The notes beneath the pieces were generated by a model, which was not told the DNA's origin, ran no database searches, and was given only the letters and a program-made list of their open reading frames with translations. The position numbers were made by a program, and so were the translations under genes. From Streptomyces parvulus (GTDB lineage Bacteria; Actinomycetota; Actinomycetes; Streptomycetales; Streptomycetaceae), in NCBI RefSeq assembly GCF_014648855.1, contig NZ_BMRX01000007.1, forward strand, positions 372,001 to 436,000: a DNA stretch of 64,000 nucleotides, given 5' to 3'. The stretch's first letter is position 1, and the number at the start of each line of letters is the position of its first letter. Of the stretch, positions 1 through 8,573 are shown in pieces.

Positions 1-142
1 CCTCGGGGGCACCCTGCGCGCTGGGCCTCACGGGTCCTCCTGCTGGGACGTGTCGGTACTTGGGGTCATTACGGCGGGTTGTCACCTGTCCGTCAAGACC
101 ATAAGCGCACCGGCCGTCAGTTCAAATCCCCAGCCGTATGGG

Positions 143-161
143 TAAGGTAAGGCTTACCTCC
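143..161. promoter_or_regulatory. Iron box (DmdR/DtxR-type operator) upstream of the FhuF-like gene
   Basis: The 19 bases starting TAAGGTAAGGCTTACC closely match the actinobacterial iron-box consensus (TTAGGTTAGGCTCACCTAA). The core dyad is AAGGTAAG / CTTACCTC. It ends 38 bp before the ATG of the FhuF-like gene, where a repressor would block transcription. DmdR1 or another DtxR-family repressor is the expected binder; this is inferred from the match. Confidence 0.75.
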
Positions 162-199
162 AAGCAGCCCGTCTCTCCGGCCCGGATCGGTGGTCCCGC

Positions 200-1045
200 A
201 TGCCCGTCACCCGCTCGGCCCTCACGGACGCCTACGCGCGCCTGTCGGAGGTCCTCCCGGGCCTGGGCGTCACCGAGCTGGGCACGGACGGCGGGGTCCC
301 GCAGGGCGGCGGCTGGGTCACCGGCGCCGCGCTCGCGGCGGGCGGGAGCGAGCTGACGGACTTCCTCGCCTGGGACGAGGCCCAGGTGCTGCGGGACTAC
401 GGGCAGCGGGCCCGGCCGGACGTGATCGCGAGCTTCGGACTGCACCGGTACGCCTGGCCGGCCTGCCTGCTGATCACCGTGCCGTGGTTCCTGCACCGCA
501 GGGTGCCCCGCTACCCGGCGGACCACGTCGCCTACGACCGCACCGCCGAGGGTCTCCCGCTGGGCCGCATGGCGGTGCGCGGCGCGGGCTTCGCCTGCCT
601 GCCCGGGGACCCGGCCGCCGCGCTGCCCGGCGCCCGGGTGGTCGCCGACGAGGAGGCGCTGCGCGCCGAGGTGCGGGCGTCGGTCGCCGAGCACCTGGAG
701 CCGGTCCTGGCCGGCTTCGGACCCCGTGCGCGGCGGCGCGGGCGGGCCCTGTGGGGCATGGCGACGGACGAGGTCGTGGAGGGCCTGTGGTACGTCGCCC
801 ACCTGCTGGGCGAGCAGGAGCGGGCGCGGCACGAGCTGGAACTGCTGCTGCCGGGCGCGACCAAGCCCTACGTCGGTGACGCGGCCTTCCGCGAGCTGAA
901 GGGGCCCGACGGCGAACCGCTGCACACCCGGGACCGGGCGAGCTGCTGCATGTTCTACACGCTGCGCCCCGAGGACACCTGCGCCACCTGCCCGCGCACC
1001 TGCGACGCGGACCGGGTGAACAAGCTGCTCGCCACGGCGGGTTGA
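200..1045 (+). CDS. FhuF-like (2Fe-2S) siderophore-iron reductase family protein
   Basis: A 281-residue protein whose last 30 residues carry CC-x10-C-x2-C (SCCMFYTLRPEDTCATC), the signature by which FhuF-type ferric-siderophore reductases bind a [2Fe-2S] cluster. The family is cytoplasmic and is thought to release iron from imported ferric siderophores. The rest is hydrophilic with no signal peptide. The ATG is preceded by a consensus iron box, which supports an iron-starvation role. No siderophore transport or synthesis genes lie next to it, so the substrate cannot be named. Family assignment is strong; the enzymatic role is inferred from the motif and the promoter. Confidence 0.85.
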   Translation: MPVTRSALTDAYARLSEVLPGLGVTELGTDGGVPQGGGWVTGAALAAGGSELTDFLAWDEAQVLRDYGQRARPDVIASFGLHRYAWPACLLITVPWFLHRRVPRYPADHVAYDRTAEGLPLGRMAVRGAGFACLPGDPAAALPGARVVADEEALRAEVRASVAEHLEPVLAGFGPRARRRGRALWGMATDEVVEGLWYVAHLLGEQERARHELELLLPGATKPYVGDAAFRELKGPDGEPLHTRDRASCCMFYTLRPEDTCATCPRTCDADRVNKLLATAG

Positions 1046-1325
1046 GCCGCACCCCGCACATTCCGCGCCAAGATCGTCGGCTAGGATCCCGGACGTCGAT
1101 TCACAACTCCCCCACGCGTCGCGGCAACTTTCCGCCGAACCACTCGTACGGGTAGTCTTATTCGAACTCAACTCCCGCCCCTCATGCGGCAGTTCGAGCA
1201 GAATGCCGCCCTGGGCACCCCCTCGCACCCCCTTGGCGGCCTCTTGCCCCGAAACCCTCTGAGGGCCGCTGGGTTTGGGCCACCATGGCGGGCGTTACGC
1301 CCTATCCCACTGCAAGGGACCCCAG

Positions 1326-2375
1326 ATGAGATTGACCGACATATCGCTGAACTGGCTGCTTCCGGGCGCCGTGCTGCTCCTGGGCATGCTGGCGGCGGTG
1401 GCGGTGCTCGCGCGCGGCAAGCGTGCCCCGGGGAAGGACGCGGGCGCGGACGACTCGTGGGAGCGGATGGAGGAGCGGCGCAGGCGCAAGGAGGCGCTGT
1501 ACGGCACCGTCTCCTACGTCCTGCTCTTCTGCTGTGCCGCGGTCGCCGCGGCGCTCTCCTTCCACGGCCTGGTCGGCTTCGGCGAGCAGAACCTCGGTCT
1601 GAGCGGCGGCTGGCAGTACCTGGTCCCGTTCGGGCTCGACGGAGCGGCGATGTTCTGCTCCGTCCTCGCGGTGCGCGAGGCCAGCCACGGTGACGCGGCG
1701 CTCGGCTCGCGCATACTCGTGTGGACCTTCGCGTTCGCCGCGGCCTGGTTCAACTGGGTGCACGCGCCGCGCGGTCTGGGCCACGCCGGTGCCCCGCACT
1801 TCTTCGCGGGCATGTCCCTGTCGGCGGCGGTGCTGTTCGACCGGGCCCTGAAGCAGACCCGCCGGGCCGCGCTGCGCGAGCAGGGCCTGGTGCCGCGTCC
1901 GCTGCCGCAGATCCGCATGGTGCGCTGGCTGCGGGCGCCCCGGGAGACGTACCGCGCCTGGTCGCTGATGCTCCTGGAGGGCGTGCGCAGCCTCGACGAG
2001 GCGGTCGAGGAGGTGCGCGACGACCGGCGCCAGAAGGAGGAGACCAAGCAGCGGCGGCGCGAGCAGGAGCGCCTGGAGCGGGCCCAGCTCAAGGCCATCA
2101 GCCGGGGCCACGGCCACCGGGGCTTCCCCGGCCGCGGCGGCCGCCAGGTCGACGTCGAGGTGCAGCAGGTGGAGCGGGGCGCCGAGCGCGCGTCCGCGGA
2201 GCCTGCCATATCGGCTCCGGAGCTGCCCGTGCGCCAGCGCCCGTCCCTCCAGCCGGTGCGCGGCAGCGCCGACCCGGTGACGGTCGACCTCACCGCGGAG
2301 GACGACACCCAGGCCCTGCCCCGGCTGGACTCGCTGGAGCGCAAGCTCAAGGACCTGGAGCAGCAGTTCGGCTGA
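1326..2375 (+). CDS. DUF2637 membrane protein
   Basis: A 349-residue protein with an N-terminal membrane helix (about residues 8-28). A highly charged linker follows, then a block of three or four further helices (about 60-165) containing YLVPFGLDGAAMF and FNWVHAP, typical of DUF2637 proteins of actinobacteria. The last 170 residues are soluble, with a coiled-coil-like stretch rich in Arg, Glu and Gln and an acidic tail ending in a predicted helix. The function of DUF2637 is not established; some members sit on plasmids as Spd-like spread proteins. I chose this ATG because AAGGGA lies just upstream; an in-frame ATG 51 bp earlier has no ribosome binding site. It stands alone and ends at a hairpin terminator. 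Confidence 0.8.
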   Translation: MRLTDISLNWLLPGAVLLLGMLAAVAVLARGKRAPGKDAGADDSWERMEERRRRKEALYGTVSYVLLFCCAAVAAALSFHGLVGFGEQNLGLSGGWQYLVPFGLDGAAMFCSVLAVREASHGDAALGSRILVWTFAFAAAWFNWVHAPRGLGHAGAPHFFAGMSLSAAVLFDRALKQTRRAALREQGLVPRPLPQIRMVRWLRAPRETYRAWSLMLLEGVRSLDEAVEEVRDDRRQKEETKQRRREQERLERAQLKAISRGHGHRGFPGRGGRQVDVEVQQVERGAERASAEPAISAPELPVRQRPSLQPVRGSADPVTVDLTAEDDTQALPRLDSLERKLKDLEQQFG

Positions 2376-2393
2376 CGGACCGCACGCGCGTGT

Positions 2394-2438
2394 GAAGCCG
2401 CTTGGGAGACCGGTGCCGCCGGTGCCTCAAGCGGCTTC
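2394..2438. terminator. Bidirectional hairpin terminator
   Basis: Perfect 11-bp arms GAAGCCGCTTG and CAAGCGGCTTC enclose a 23-base GC-rich loop that can itself fold. It lies between the convergent DUF2637 and HATPase genes, and its right arm overlaps the last codons of the HATPase gene. The position and symmetry suggest it terminates both. Confidence 0.75.
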
Positions 2439-2894
2439 CGCGTCCAGTTCGAACCAGACCGACTTGCCCACCTCGCAGGGCCGCACGCCCCAGTCGTCGG
2501 CCAGCGAGCGCACCAGGACCAGTCCTCTGCCGTTGGTGCTCTCCTCCGGGTCGGGGGTGCGCGGCCGGGGCGGCCGGCCCACGTAGTCCCGCACCTCGAC
2601 CCGCAGGGCGCGCGGGCCGACCGTGGCGGTCAGGACGGCCCCCTCGTCGGTGTGGACCAGGGCGTTGGTGACCAGCTCGCTGGTGAGCAGCTCGGCGATC
2701 TCCGACTGCCCGGGGTCGCCCCAGTGCCGCAGCAGCTCGCGCAGCGCGAGCCGGGCCTCGGGCACCGCCCGCAGGTCGGCCCGGCCGAGCCGCCGCCTGA
2801 GCTGCGGGCCGGATCGCTTCCTCGTGTCCCCCGTCGGCCTGCTGATGTCCGCTCCCCCTTCCGGTCGTACCCCGTCTCGGTCGAACAACTTCAC
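2427..2894 (-). CDS. ATP-binding protein, RsbW/SpoIIAB-like anti-sigma kinase fold
   Basis: A 155-residue GHKL ATPase. The N-box reads SELVTNALVH (about residues 68-78) and the G1 box is VEVRDYVG (about 100). The G2 lid contains NGRGLVLVRSLADDWGV (about 120-136), and the typical ending GKSVWFELD follows. Proteins of this size in Streptomyces are HATPase_c_2 regulators related to the anti-sigma kinases RsbW and SpoIIAB. They phosphorylate a STAS anti-anti-sigma factor or sequester a sigma factor. No sigma or STAS gene is adjacent, so the partner is unknown. The first 35 residues are a basic, probably disordered extension. The gene is monocistronic and convergent with the DUF2637 gene. Confidence 0.85.
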   Translation of the reverse strand: MKLFDRDGVRPEGGADISRPTGDTRKRSGPQLRRRLGRADLRAVPEARLALRELLRHWGDPGQSEIAELLTSELVTNALVHTDEGAVLTATVGPRALRVEVRDYVGRPPRPRTPDPEESTNGRGLVLVRSLADDWGVRPCEVGKSVWFELDAEAA

Positions 2895-2958
2895 GGGGGA
2901 AGCCTTGCCCGTTCGGGCGCCCGCCAGTCATACCGATTGCCGGCGGCCGCCCGTGCGG

Positions 2959-4701
2959 TCACGGCCGCGGCACGTTGCGCAGATTCGAGCGGGCCATCTG
3001 CACCATGCGTCCCACGCCGCCGTCCAGCACGATCTTGGAGGCGGACAGGGCGAAGCCGGTGACCATGTCGGCGCTGATCTTCGGCGGGATGGACAGCGCG
3101 TTGGGGTCGGTGACGACGTCGACGAGGGCCGGCCCCTGGTGCCGGAACGCCGCCTTCAGCGCGCCCGCCAGGTCCTTGGGCTTCTCCACCCGCACCCCGA
3201 ACGCGCCGCACGCCTCGGCGACCGCGGCGAAGTCGGGGTTCCGGTTCGCCACGCCGTGCGAGGGCAGGCCGGCGACCAGCATCTCCAACTCGACCATGCC
3301 GAGCGAGGAGTTGTTGAAGAGGACGACCTTCACCGGCAGGTCGTGCTGGACGAGGGTGAGGAAGTCGCCCATCAGCATGGTGAACCCGCCGTCGCCGGAC
3401 ATCGAGACCACCTGCCGGCGCCGGTCGGTGAACTGGGCGCCGATCGCCATCGGCAGGGCGTTCGCCATCGAGCCGTGCGAGAACGAACCGATGATGCGGC
3501 GCCGCCCGTTGGGCGAGATGTAGCGGGCGGCCCAGACGTTGCACATGCCGGTGTCCACCGTGAACACCGCGTCGTCGTCGGCCAGGTCGTCCAGCACGGC
3601 GGCGACGTACTCGGGGTGGATCGGCACGTGCTTGTCGACCTTGCGGGTGTACGCCTTGACGACGCCCTCCAGCGCCTCGGCGTGCTTCTTCAGCATCCGG
3701 TCGAGGAAGCGCCGGTCCCGCTTCTCCCGCACCCGCGGGATCAGGCACCGCAGGGTCTCCCGGGCGTCGCCCCACACCGCGAGGTCCAGCTTGGATCGCC
3801 GGCCCAGGTGCTCGGGCCGCACGTCGATCTGCGCGATCCGCACGTCGTCGGGCAGGAAGGCGTTGTACGGGAAGTCGGTGCCGACGAGGATCAGCAGGTC
3901 GCACTCGTGGGTGGCCTCGTAGGCGGCGCCGTAGCCGAGCAGTCCGCTCATGCCGACGTCGTACGGGTTGTCGTACTGGATCCACTCCTTGCCGCGCAGG
4001 GCGTGGCCCACCGGCGACTTGATCTTCTCGGCGAACTCCATCACCTCGGCGTGCGCGCCCGCCGTGCCGCTGCCGCAGAACAGGGTGACCTTGTCGGCTT
4101 CGTCGATCATCCGCGCCAGGCGGTCGATCTCCTCGTCGCCGGGGCGGACGGTGGGCCGGGAGGTGACCAGGGCGCTCTCGGCGGCCTCCTTGGGGGCGGG
4201 CTCGTCCGCGATGTCGCCGGGCAGCGAGACGACGCTGACGCCGCCCTGGCCGACGGCGTGCTGGATGGCGGTCTGGAGCAGCCTCGGCATCTGCTTCGGG
4301 CTGGAGATCAGCTCGCTGTAGTGGCTGCACTCGCGGAACAGCTGGTCGGGGTGGGTCTCCTGGAAGAAGCCCAGGCCGATCTCGCTGGACGGGATCTGCG
4401 AGGCCAGGGCGAGGACGGGCGCCATGGACCGGTGGGCGTCGTAGAGCCCGTTGATGAGGTGCAGGTTGCCGGGGCCGCAGGAGCCGGCGCACGCGGCCAG
4501 CCTGCCGGTGATCTGGGCCTCCGCGCCGGCGGCGAAGGCGGCGGTCTCCTCGTGCCGCACGTGCACCCACTCGATGCCCTTGTGCCGGCGCGCGGCGTCC
4601 ACGACCGGGTTGAGGCTGTCGCCGACGACTCCGTAGAGGCGTTCGACCCCGGCGCGGGTGAGGATGTCGACGAACTGTTCCGCGACGTTCTGTTTGGCCA
4701 T
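2959..4701 (-). CDS. poxB: Pyruvate oxidase / pyruvate dehydrogenase (quinone), ThDP-dependent
   Basis: A 580-residue enzyme of the thiamine-diphosphate family, full length for PoxB. The N-terminal ThDP-binding domain has VVGDSLNPVVDA and the cofactor-activating glutamate in RHEETAAFAAG (about E51). The central FAD domain contains GTDFPYNAFLPDD, and the C-terminal domain carries the ThDP/Mg motif GDGGFTMLMGDF (about 430) with FNNSS. The enzyme decarboxylates pyruvate to acetate and passes electrons through FAD to membrane quinone. Pyruvate oxidases are hard to separate from acetolactate synthases by motif alone, but the start, NVAEQFVDILTRAGV, and the lack of ALS-specific segments favour PoxB. 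It is monocistronic; 28 bp separate its start from the end of the PP2C gene upstream on the same strand. Confidence 0.9.
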   Translation of the reverse strand: MAKQNVAEQFVDILTRAGVERLYGVVGDSLNPVVDAARRHKGIEWVHVRHEETAAFAAGAEAQITGRLAACAGSCGPGNLHLINGLYDAHRSMAPVLALASQIPSSEIGLGFFQETHPDQLFRECSHYSELISSPKQMPRLLQTAIQHAVGQGGVSVVSLPGDIADEPAPKEAAESALVTSRPTVRPGDEEIDRLARMIDEADKVTLFCGSGTAGAHAEVMEFAEKIKSPVGHALRGKEWIQYDNPYDVGMSGLLGYGAAYEATHECDLLILVGTDFPYNAFLPDDVRIAQIDVRPEHLGRRSKLDLAVWGDARETLRCLIPRVREKRDRRFLDRMLKKHAEALEGVVKAYTRKVDKHVPIHPEYVAAVLDDLADDDAVFTVDTGMCNVWAARYISPNGRRRIIGSFSHGSMANALPMAIGAQFTDRRRQVVSMSGDGGFTMLMGDFLTLVQHDLPVKVVLFNNSSLGMVELEMLVAGLPSHGVANRNPDFAAVAEACGAFGVRVEKPKDLAGALKAAFRHQGPALVDVVTDPNALSIPPKISADMVTGFALSASKIVLDGGVGRMVQMARSNLRNVPRP

Positions 4702-4729
4702 GGCTCTAGCTATGGCACAGCGAGCGGCC

Positions 4730-6211
4730 TCACGCCTCCCAAACGGCGGCCGCCGTACGGTCGTCCGCGTACCCCTTGACCCGGACGCCGGTGTCGGCCA
4801 GGAAGTCCCCGAGTCCGGGCGGGGTGCGGCCCGTCCACCGCGTCGCGAGCAGCCCGCCCAGCTCGGGCTCGGTCAGCAGCGGCTCGGCCAGGCCGGTCGT
4901 GCACATCAGCAGCACATCACCCGGGCGGGCTACGGAGGCCCGGAAGCGGAACGGCCGCCGGGGAGGCTCGTCGGGGGGCGGTGCGTCGTACGGGCCCGGG
5001 GCCGCGGTGACGCCGAGGTCCATGGTGAGCCGGTCGCCGTCGGGCGTCTCGCTCGGCCGGTCGTCGGGCGCTCCCCGGGGCCCCGAGCCGAAGCCGAGGA
5101 CCGGCTCGCCGCTGACGTCGCCCGCGCTGGGTTCCATGTCCCGCCAGGCGCCCTCCCGCAGCCTCAGCAGCCCGCCGGGGCCGACGCCGAAGAAGACCCG
5201 GGTGCGGCAGGCGGGGTCGGCGGGGAGTATCAGGCAGCGCAGCGAGGCGTCGTACTCGTGCGGGGAAAGGCCCTGTTCGGCGGCGCCCGCGCGGAGCCGG
5301 CCGAGGCTGCGGTCGGTCAGGCGGTGCAGGCCGGACTTGAGTTCGCCGCGCCGGGCGGCCCGCAGGTCGTCGGCGAGCCGGGCGTGGCTGCGGCCCACGG
5401 CGCGGCCGATCCACCGGCAGACCTCGGCCGCCGCGCGGTGCGCGCCGGCGGTCGCGCGCGTGCCGGTGGCCATGGCCACCAGGACCAGCGCCTCCTCGCC
5501 CGTCCCGAACCGGGCGACGAGCAGCGCGTCGCGGCGCGGCTCGCCCCGGTAGCGGGCCGAGTCGCCGCGCACCGAGGCGGCCCGCAGGGTGCACGTCCCG
5601 TACCGGGCGCCCTCCAGCACGGTGTCCGGCACCAGGTCGTCGAGTCCGTCGGGATCGGCGGGCGGCAGGGCGGTGGGCTCGGCGTCGTAGGTGGGCGGCC
5701 CGGACCCTACGTAGTCCCGGGCGGTTGCGGCGCCGGGCTCCGGAAGCGGCCGCGGCGGCACCGAGGGCCGGAACGGCGGCGGCAGCGGTGGCAGCTCCGT
5801 CTCCCGGGGCTCACGGAGGTCCGCGGGCCCGCTCGCGGAGGCGGTGCGCCCGCGCGGCTGGCCGGGCGCCGCACCCGGCGGTGCGGGCTCCTTCCGCGGT
5901 GCCTGGGGTGCCGGGGACGGTGGCGGGGTGGGTGGCGGCGACGTGGGTGGCGGCGGTGCGGCGGGCGGCGGCTGCCAGGGCGGGGCGGGCCGCGGGCGTT
6001 CGGGGGCCGTGGCGGACGTCGGCGGGCCGGTGCGCGGGCCCGGGACGGCGGGCGGCGCCGTGCCGTCGGTGACCGTGTCCGACGCCGACGCGAAGCGGTC
6101 GTCCAGGGAATCGGCGGCCGCCGCGGGGCCGGTGTCGTCGGTGGAGTCGTCGTACAGCTGCCCCCACCAGTCGTCCTCAGGACCGGTGGGCCTTCCCCCC
6201 TGCTGACTCAT
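4730..6211 (-). CDS. PP2C-type phosphatase-domain protein with proline-rich N-terminus, probably catalytically degenerate
   Basis: A 493-residue protein. Residues 1-55 are acidic, and 60-200 form a Pro/Ala-rich disordered region with runs of proline. Residues 205-490 align in order with a PP2C_2 fold: RGDSARYRGEPRRDALLVARF at the first motif and MATGTRATAGAHRAAAEVC at the second. A late GDVLLMCTTGLAEPL segment matches the PP2C FLILASDGL motif. The aspartates expected in the metal-binding motifs (NEDa, DGxGG and the late DG) are missing or replaced, for example TTGL for SDGL, so activity is doubtful. I placed the start at the ATG before SQQGG; longer readings run into implausible low-complexity sequence. 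It is followed on the same strand by poxB. Confidence 0.75.
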   Translation of the reverse strand: MSQQGGRPTGPEDDWWGQLYDDSTDDTGPAAAADSLDDRFASASDTVTDGTAPPAVPGPRTGPPTSATAPERPRPAPPWQPPPAAPPPPTSPPPTPPPSPAPQAPRKEPAPPGAAPGQPRGRTASASGPADLREPRETELPPLPPPFRPSVPPRPLPEPGAATARDYVGSGPPTYDAEPTALPPADPDGLDDLVPDTVLEGARYGTCTLRAASVRGDSARYRGEPRRDALLVARFGTGEEALVLVAMATGTRATAGAHRAAAEVCRWIGRAVGRSHARLADDLRAARRGELKSGLHRLTDRSLGRLRAGAAEQGLSPHEYDASLRCLILPADPACRTRVFFGVGPGGLLRLREGAWRDMEPSAGDVSGEPVLGFGSGPRGAPDDRPSETPDGDRLTMDLGVTAAPGPYDAPPPDEPPRRPFRFRASVARPGDVLLMCTTGLAEPLLTEPELGGLLATRWTGRTPPGLGDFLADTGVRVKGYADDRTAAAVWEA

Positions 6212-6479
6212 GCTCTTGATTGTCCACCGATGGGGCCGGATGGAAACGGGGCATCGGGAAATTCCGGCGGGCCGGTGCGCGCCGGGCGGCGTGTCGCGGG
6301 GTACCTCGAACAGGTTCGCGAAGCGAAGTGGCCGAGCGGTCCCACCCCCCACGGGAGAACCGCCCGGCGTCGCCACCTTGGCAGAGTGACCGGCCGTACG
6401 GCGATGATGTGCGGAGGCGGGTTTGCGCCGTGGCCGTTTTCCGCCACGGACGCCGGTGACCGGGGAGGGACGACGGCTG

Positions 6480-7463
6480 ATGCTGCAAGTGCTGGGGCTG
6501 GAGGACGCGCACGAGTCGGCGTACCGGGCGCTGGTGTCCCTGGGCGCCGCCGACGTGCCCGACCTGGCCCGGCGGCTGGCGCTGGGCGAGCGGGAGACCG
6601 AGCGCGCGCTGCGTCTGCTGGAGCAGAACGGACTCGCCGCCCAGTCCTCGGCCCGGCCCGGCCGCTGGGTCGCGGCCCCGCCGGGGGTGGCCCTGGGCGC
6701 GCTGCTCACCCAGCGGCGGCACGAACTGGAGAAGGCGGAGCTGGCGGCGGCCCTGCTCGCCGAGGAGTACCGGGCGGCGGCGGCCGAACCGGCGGTGCAC
6801 GACCTGGTGGAGGTGGTGACCGGCGGCGCGGCGGTCGCCCGGCGCTTCCTCCAGCTCCAGCTCGGGGCGACCGAGGAGGTCTGCGCGCTGGTCACCGGCA
6901 ACCCGGTCGCCGTCACCGGCATGGAGAACGACGCGGAGGAGCAGGCCACCGGGCGCGGCGTCCGCTACCGGGTGGTCGTCGAGCGGTCGGTGCTGGACCA
7001 GCCGACCGGGATCACCGAACTGACCGCCGCGCTGGGCCGCGACGAGCAGGTGCGGGTGGTGGACCGGGTGCCGACGAAGCTGGTGGTCGCCGACCGGGCG
7101 CTCGCGCTGGTGCCGCTCACCACGCGCTCCGCGGAGCCGGCCGCGCTGGTGGTGCACGCCAGCGGACTGCTGGAGCTGCTGTCGGGCCTGTTCGAGGAGG
7201 TGTGGCGGCAGGCGCTGCCGCTGCGCCTGGGCGCGTCCGGGGTGACCGAGCACGGCCCGGAGGCGCCGGACGGCACCGATCTGGAGATCCTCTCCCTGCT
7301 GCTGGCCGGGCTGACCGACGCCAGCGTCGCCAAGCAGCTCGACCTGGGCCTGCGGACCGTGCAGCGCCGGGTGAAGCGCCTGATGGAGCTGACCGGGGTC
7401 ACCACCCGTCTCCAGCTGGGCTGGCACGCCTACGAACGGAACTGGGTGGCCAGGAAGCCCTGA
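6480..7463 (+). CDS. Helix-turn-helix regulator with TrmB-like N-terminus and LuxR-type C-terminus
   Basis: A 327-residue transcription factor. Residues 1-65 form a TrmB-like winged helix (ESAYRALVSLGAADVPDLARRL...LEQNGLA). The middle 180 residues resemble the sensor part of Streptomyces LuxR/TrmB hybrids (RYRVVVERSVLDQP, VPTKLVVADRALALVPL). The end carries a LuxR-type HTH: LEILSLLLAGLTDASVAKQL, then RTVQRRVKRLMELTGV. The AraC-like repeat RRVKRL is typical of this group. The ATG has a strong GGGAGGGA site upstream; an upstream in-frame ATG does not. It is oriented away from the PP2C gene. Its target and ligand are unknown. Confidence 0.8.
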   Translation: MLQVLGLEDAHESAYRALVSLGAADVPDLARRLALGERETERALRLLEQNGLAAQSSARPGRWVAAPPGVALGALLTQRRHELEKAELAAALLAEEYRAAAAEPAVHDLVEVVTGGAAVARRFLQLQLGATEEVCALVTGNPVAVTGMENDAEEQATGRGVRYRVVVERSVLDQPTGITELTAALGRDEQVRVVDRVPTKLVVADRALALVPLTTRSAEPAALVVHASGLLELLSGLFEEVWRQALPLRLGASGVTEHGPEAPDGTDLEILSLLLAGLTDASVAKQLDLGLRTVQRRVKRLMELTGVTTRLQLGWHAYERNWVARKP

Positions 7464-7531
7464 CCCCCGGCCGCCGGCTCCCTCCCGCCCCGACATCTGC
7501 GGAGCGGGCCGGACTCCTGCACCCTGGACAG

Positions 7532-8017
7532 ATGGGAGCGTGGGACCTCCTGCTGGCCGGCCTGGTGATACTGCTCGGGCTGTGCGGCGTCCTGCTTCCC
7601 GGCGTGCCCGGGTCGTGGCTGGTGTGGGCCGGGGTGCTGTGGTGGGCGCTGAAGGATCCGCGGCCGCTCGCGTGGGCGGTGCTGGTCGGCGCCACCGTGG
7701 TCCTGCTGCTGGCCCGGGCGGTGCGCTGGGCGCTGCCGACCCGCAGGCGCCGCCGGGACGAGGCGATGCGCCGGCTCACCGCGTACGGCGGCGCGGGCGC
7801 GGTCCTGGGCTTCGTCCTGGTCCCGGTGCTCGGCGCGGTCCCCGGCTTCATGGGCGGCATCTACCTCGCCGAGCGGCTGCGGCTCGGCGGGCACGGCGAG
7901 GCGAAGGCGGCGCTGCGCACCGCGATGCGGTCGGGCGGTTCCGACGTCCTGACGGAGCTGTTCGCCTGCCTGCTGATCACCGGGGCGTGGGTGGGCGCGG
8001 TGCTGGCCGGGGGCTAG
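7532..8017 (+). CDS. DUF456 membrane protein
   Basis: A 161-residue very hydrophobic protein with about four membrane helices. The first begins immediately (WDLLLAGLVILLGLCGVLLPGVPGSWLVW), the PGVPG turn being characteristic of DUF456. A central loop RRRRRDEAMRRL and a glycine-rich segment GAVPGFMGGIYLAERLR follow. The family is widespread and of unknown function. The gene follows the HTH regulator by 68 bp on the same strand and may share its transcript. The ATG has only a weak ribosome binding site but fits the family N-terminus. Confidence 0.8.
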   Translation: MGAWDLLLAGLVILLGLCGVLLPGVPGSWLVWAGVLWWALKDPRPLAWAVLVGATVVLLLARAVRWALPTRRRRRDEAMRRLTAYGGAGAVLGFVLVPVLGAVPGFMGGIYLAERLRLGGHGEAKAALRTAMRSGGSDVLTELFACLLITGAWVGAVLAGG

Positions 8018-8054
8018 GCCGGCCACGCACGGGGGCGAGCGCACCCAGGGCGGA

Positions 8055-8573
8055 CTAGTGCCGCTCGCGCAGGGCGCCCTCCAGGGTGAGCAGCCGGGTC
8101 TTGCGGTCCAGGCCGCCGGCGTAGCCGGTCAGGGCGCCGCCGGCGCCGATCACCCGGTGGCAGGGGCGCAGGATCAGCAGCGGGTTTGCGCCGATCGCGC
8201 CGCCGACGGCGCGCACCGCGGGCCGGGAGGCACCGATGCGCGCGGCGATCTCCCCGTACGTGGTGGTCGCGCCGTAGGGGACGTCGTCGAGGGCGGCCCA
8301 CACCCGTTCCCGGAAGGGGGTGCCCTCGGCGCGCAGCGGCAGCCGGAAGTCCGTCAGCTCCCCGGCGAAGTAGGCGGCGAGCTGCTCCTCGGCCGCCCGG
8401 AAGGGCCCGGCGTCGTGCCGCCAGCCGTCCTGGACGGTCCGGCCGCCCTTCTGCCCGGGCACGGACAGGGAGGTGAGCGCGCCGTCCGCGCCCGCCGTCA
8501 GGAGCAGCGGGCCGACGGGGCTGTCGGTCTCGGTCCAGTACGTCACGGGGGTGGCGGTGGTGGTCGGGGTCAT
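8055..8573 (-). CDS. ogt: Methylated-DNA--protein-cysteine methyltransferase (Ogt)
   Basis: A 172-residue suicide DNA repair protein. The acceptor cysteine lies in LRPCHRVIGAGGALTGYAGG (about residue 137). Upstream are the helix-turn-helix DNA-binding residues YGATTTYGEIAARIGASRPAVRAVGGAIGANP. It transfers the methyl group from O6-methylguanine or O4-methylthymine to itself. Its ATG overlaps the stop of the upstream ada-alkA gene by 4 bp, so the two are translationally coupled into an alkylation-damage operon. The length is normal for Ogt, including the extended N-terminal domain. Confidence 0.95.
   Translation of the reverse strand: MTPTTTATPVTYWTETDSPVGPLLLTAGADGALTSLSVPGQKGGRTVQDGWRHDAGPFRAAEEQLAAYFAGELTDFRLPLRAEGTPFRERVWAALDDVPYGATTTYGEIAARIGASRPAVRAVGGAIGANPLLILRPCHRVIGAGGALTGYAGGLDRKTRLLTLEGALRERH

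Noticed and set aside
79..105. TTGTCA-N15-CATAAG as a promoter for the FhuF-like gene
   Set aside because: Spacing is short and match weak; it was not strong enough to list.
110..140. tRNA T-loop-like TTCAAATCCCC before the first gene
   Set aside because: No matching stem, no anticodon arm and no acceptor pairing could be built.
1162..1197. TCGAACT...AGTTCGA inverted repeat before the DUF2637 gene
   Set aside because: The 22-base spacer is too long for a LexA-type site and no other support was found.
6320..6350. tRNA D-arm-like string GTGGCCGAGCGGT
   Set aside because: Only the D-arm resemblance exists; no anticodon or acceptor stem around it.
4658..8017. A 1119-codon open frame on the plus strand across four genes
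   Set aside because: It is a by-product of high GC: it runs antisense to poxB's start and the PP2C gene, has Pro/Arg/Gly-rich composition and no family match except its last part, which is the DUF456 gene.
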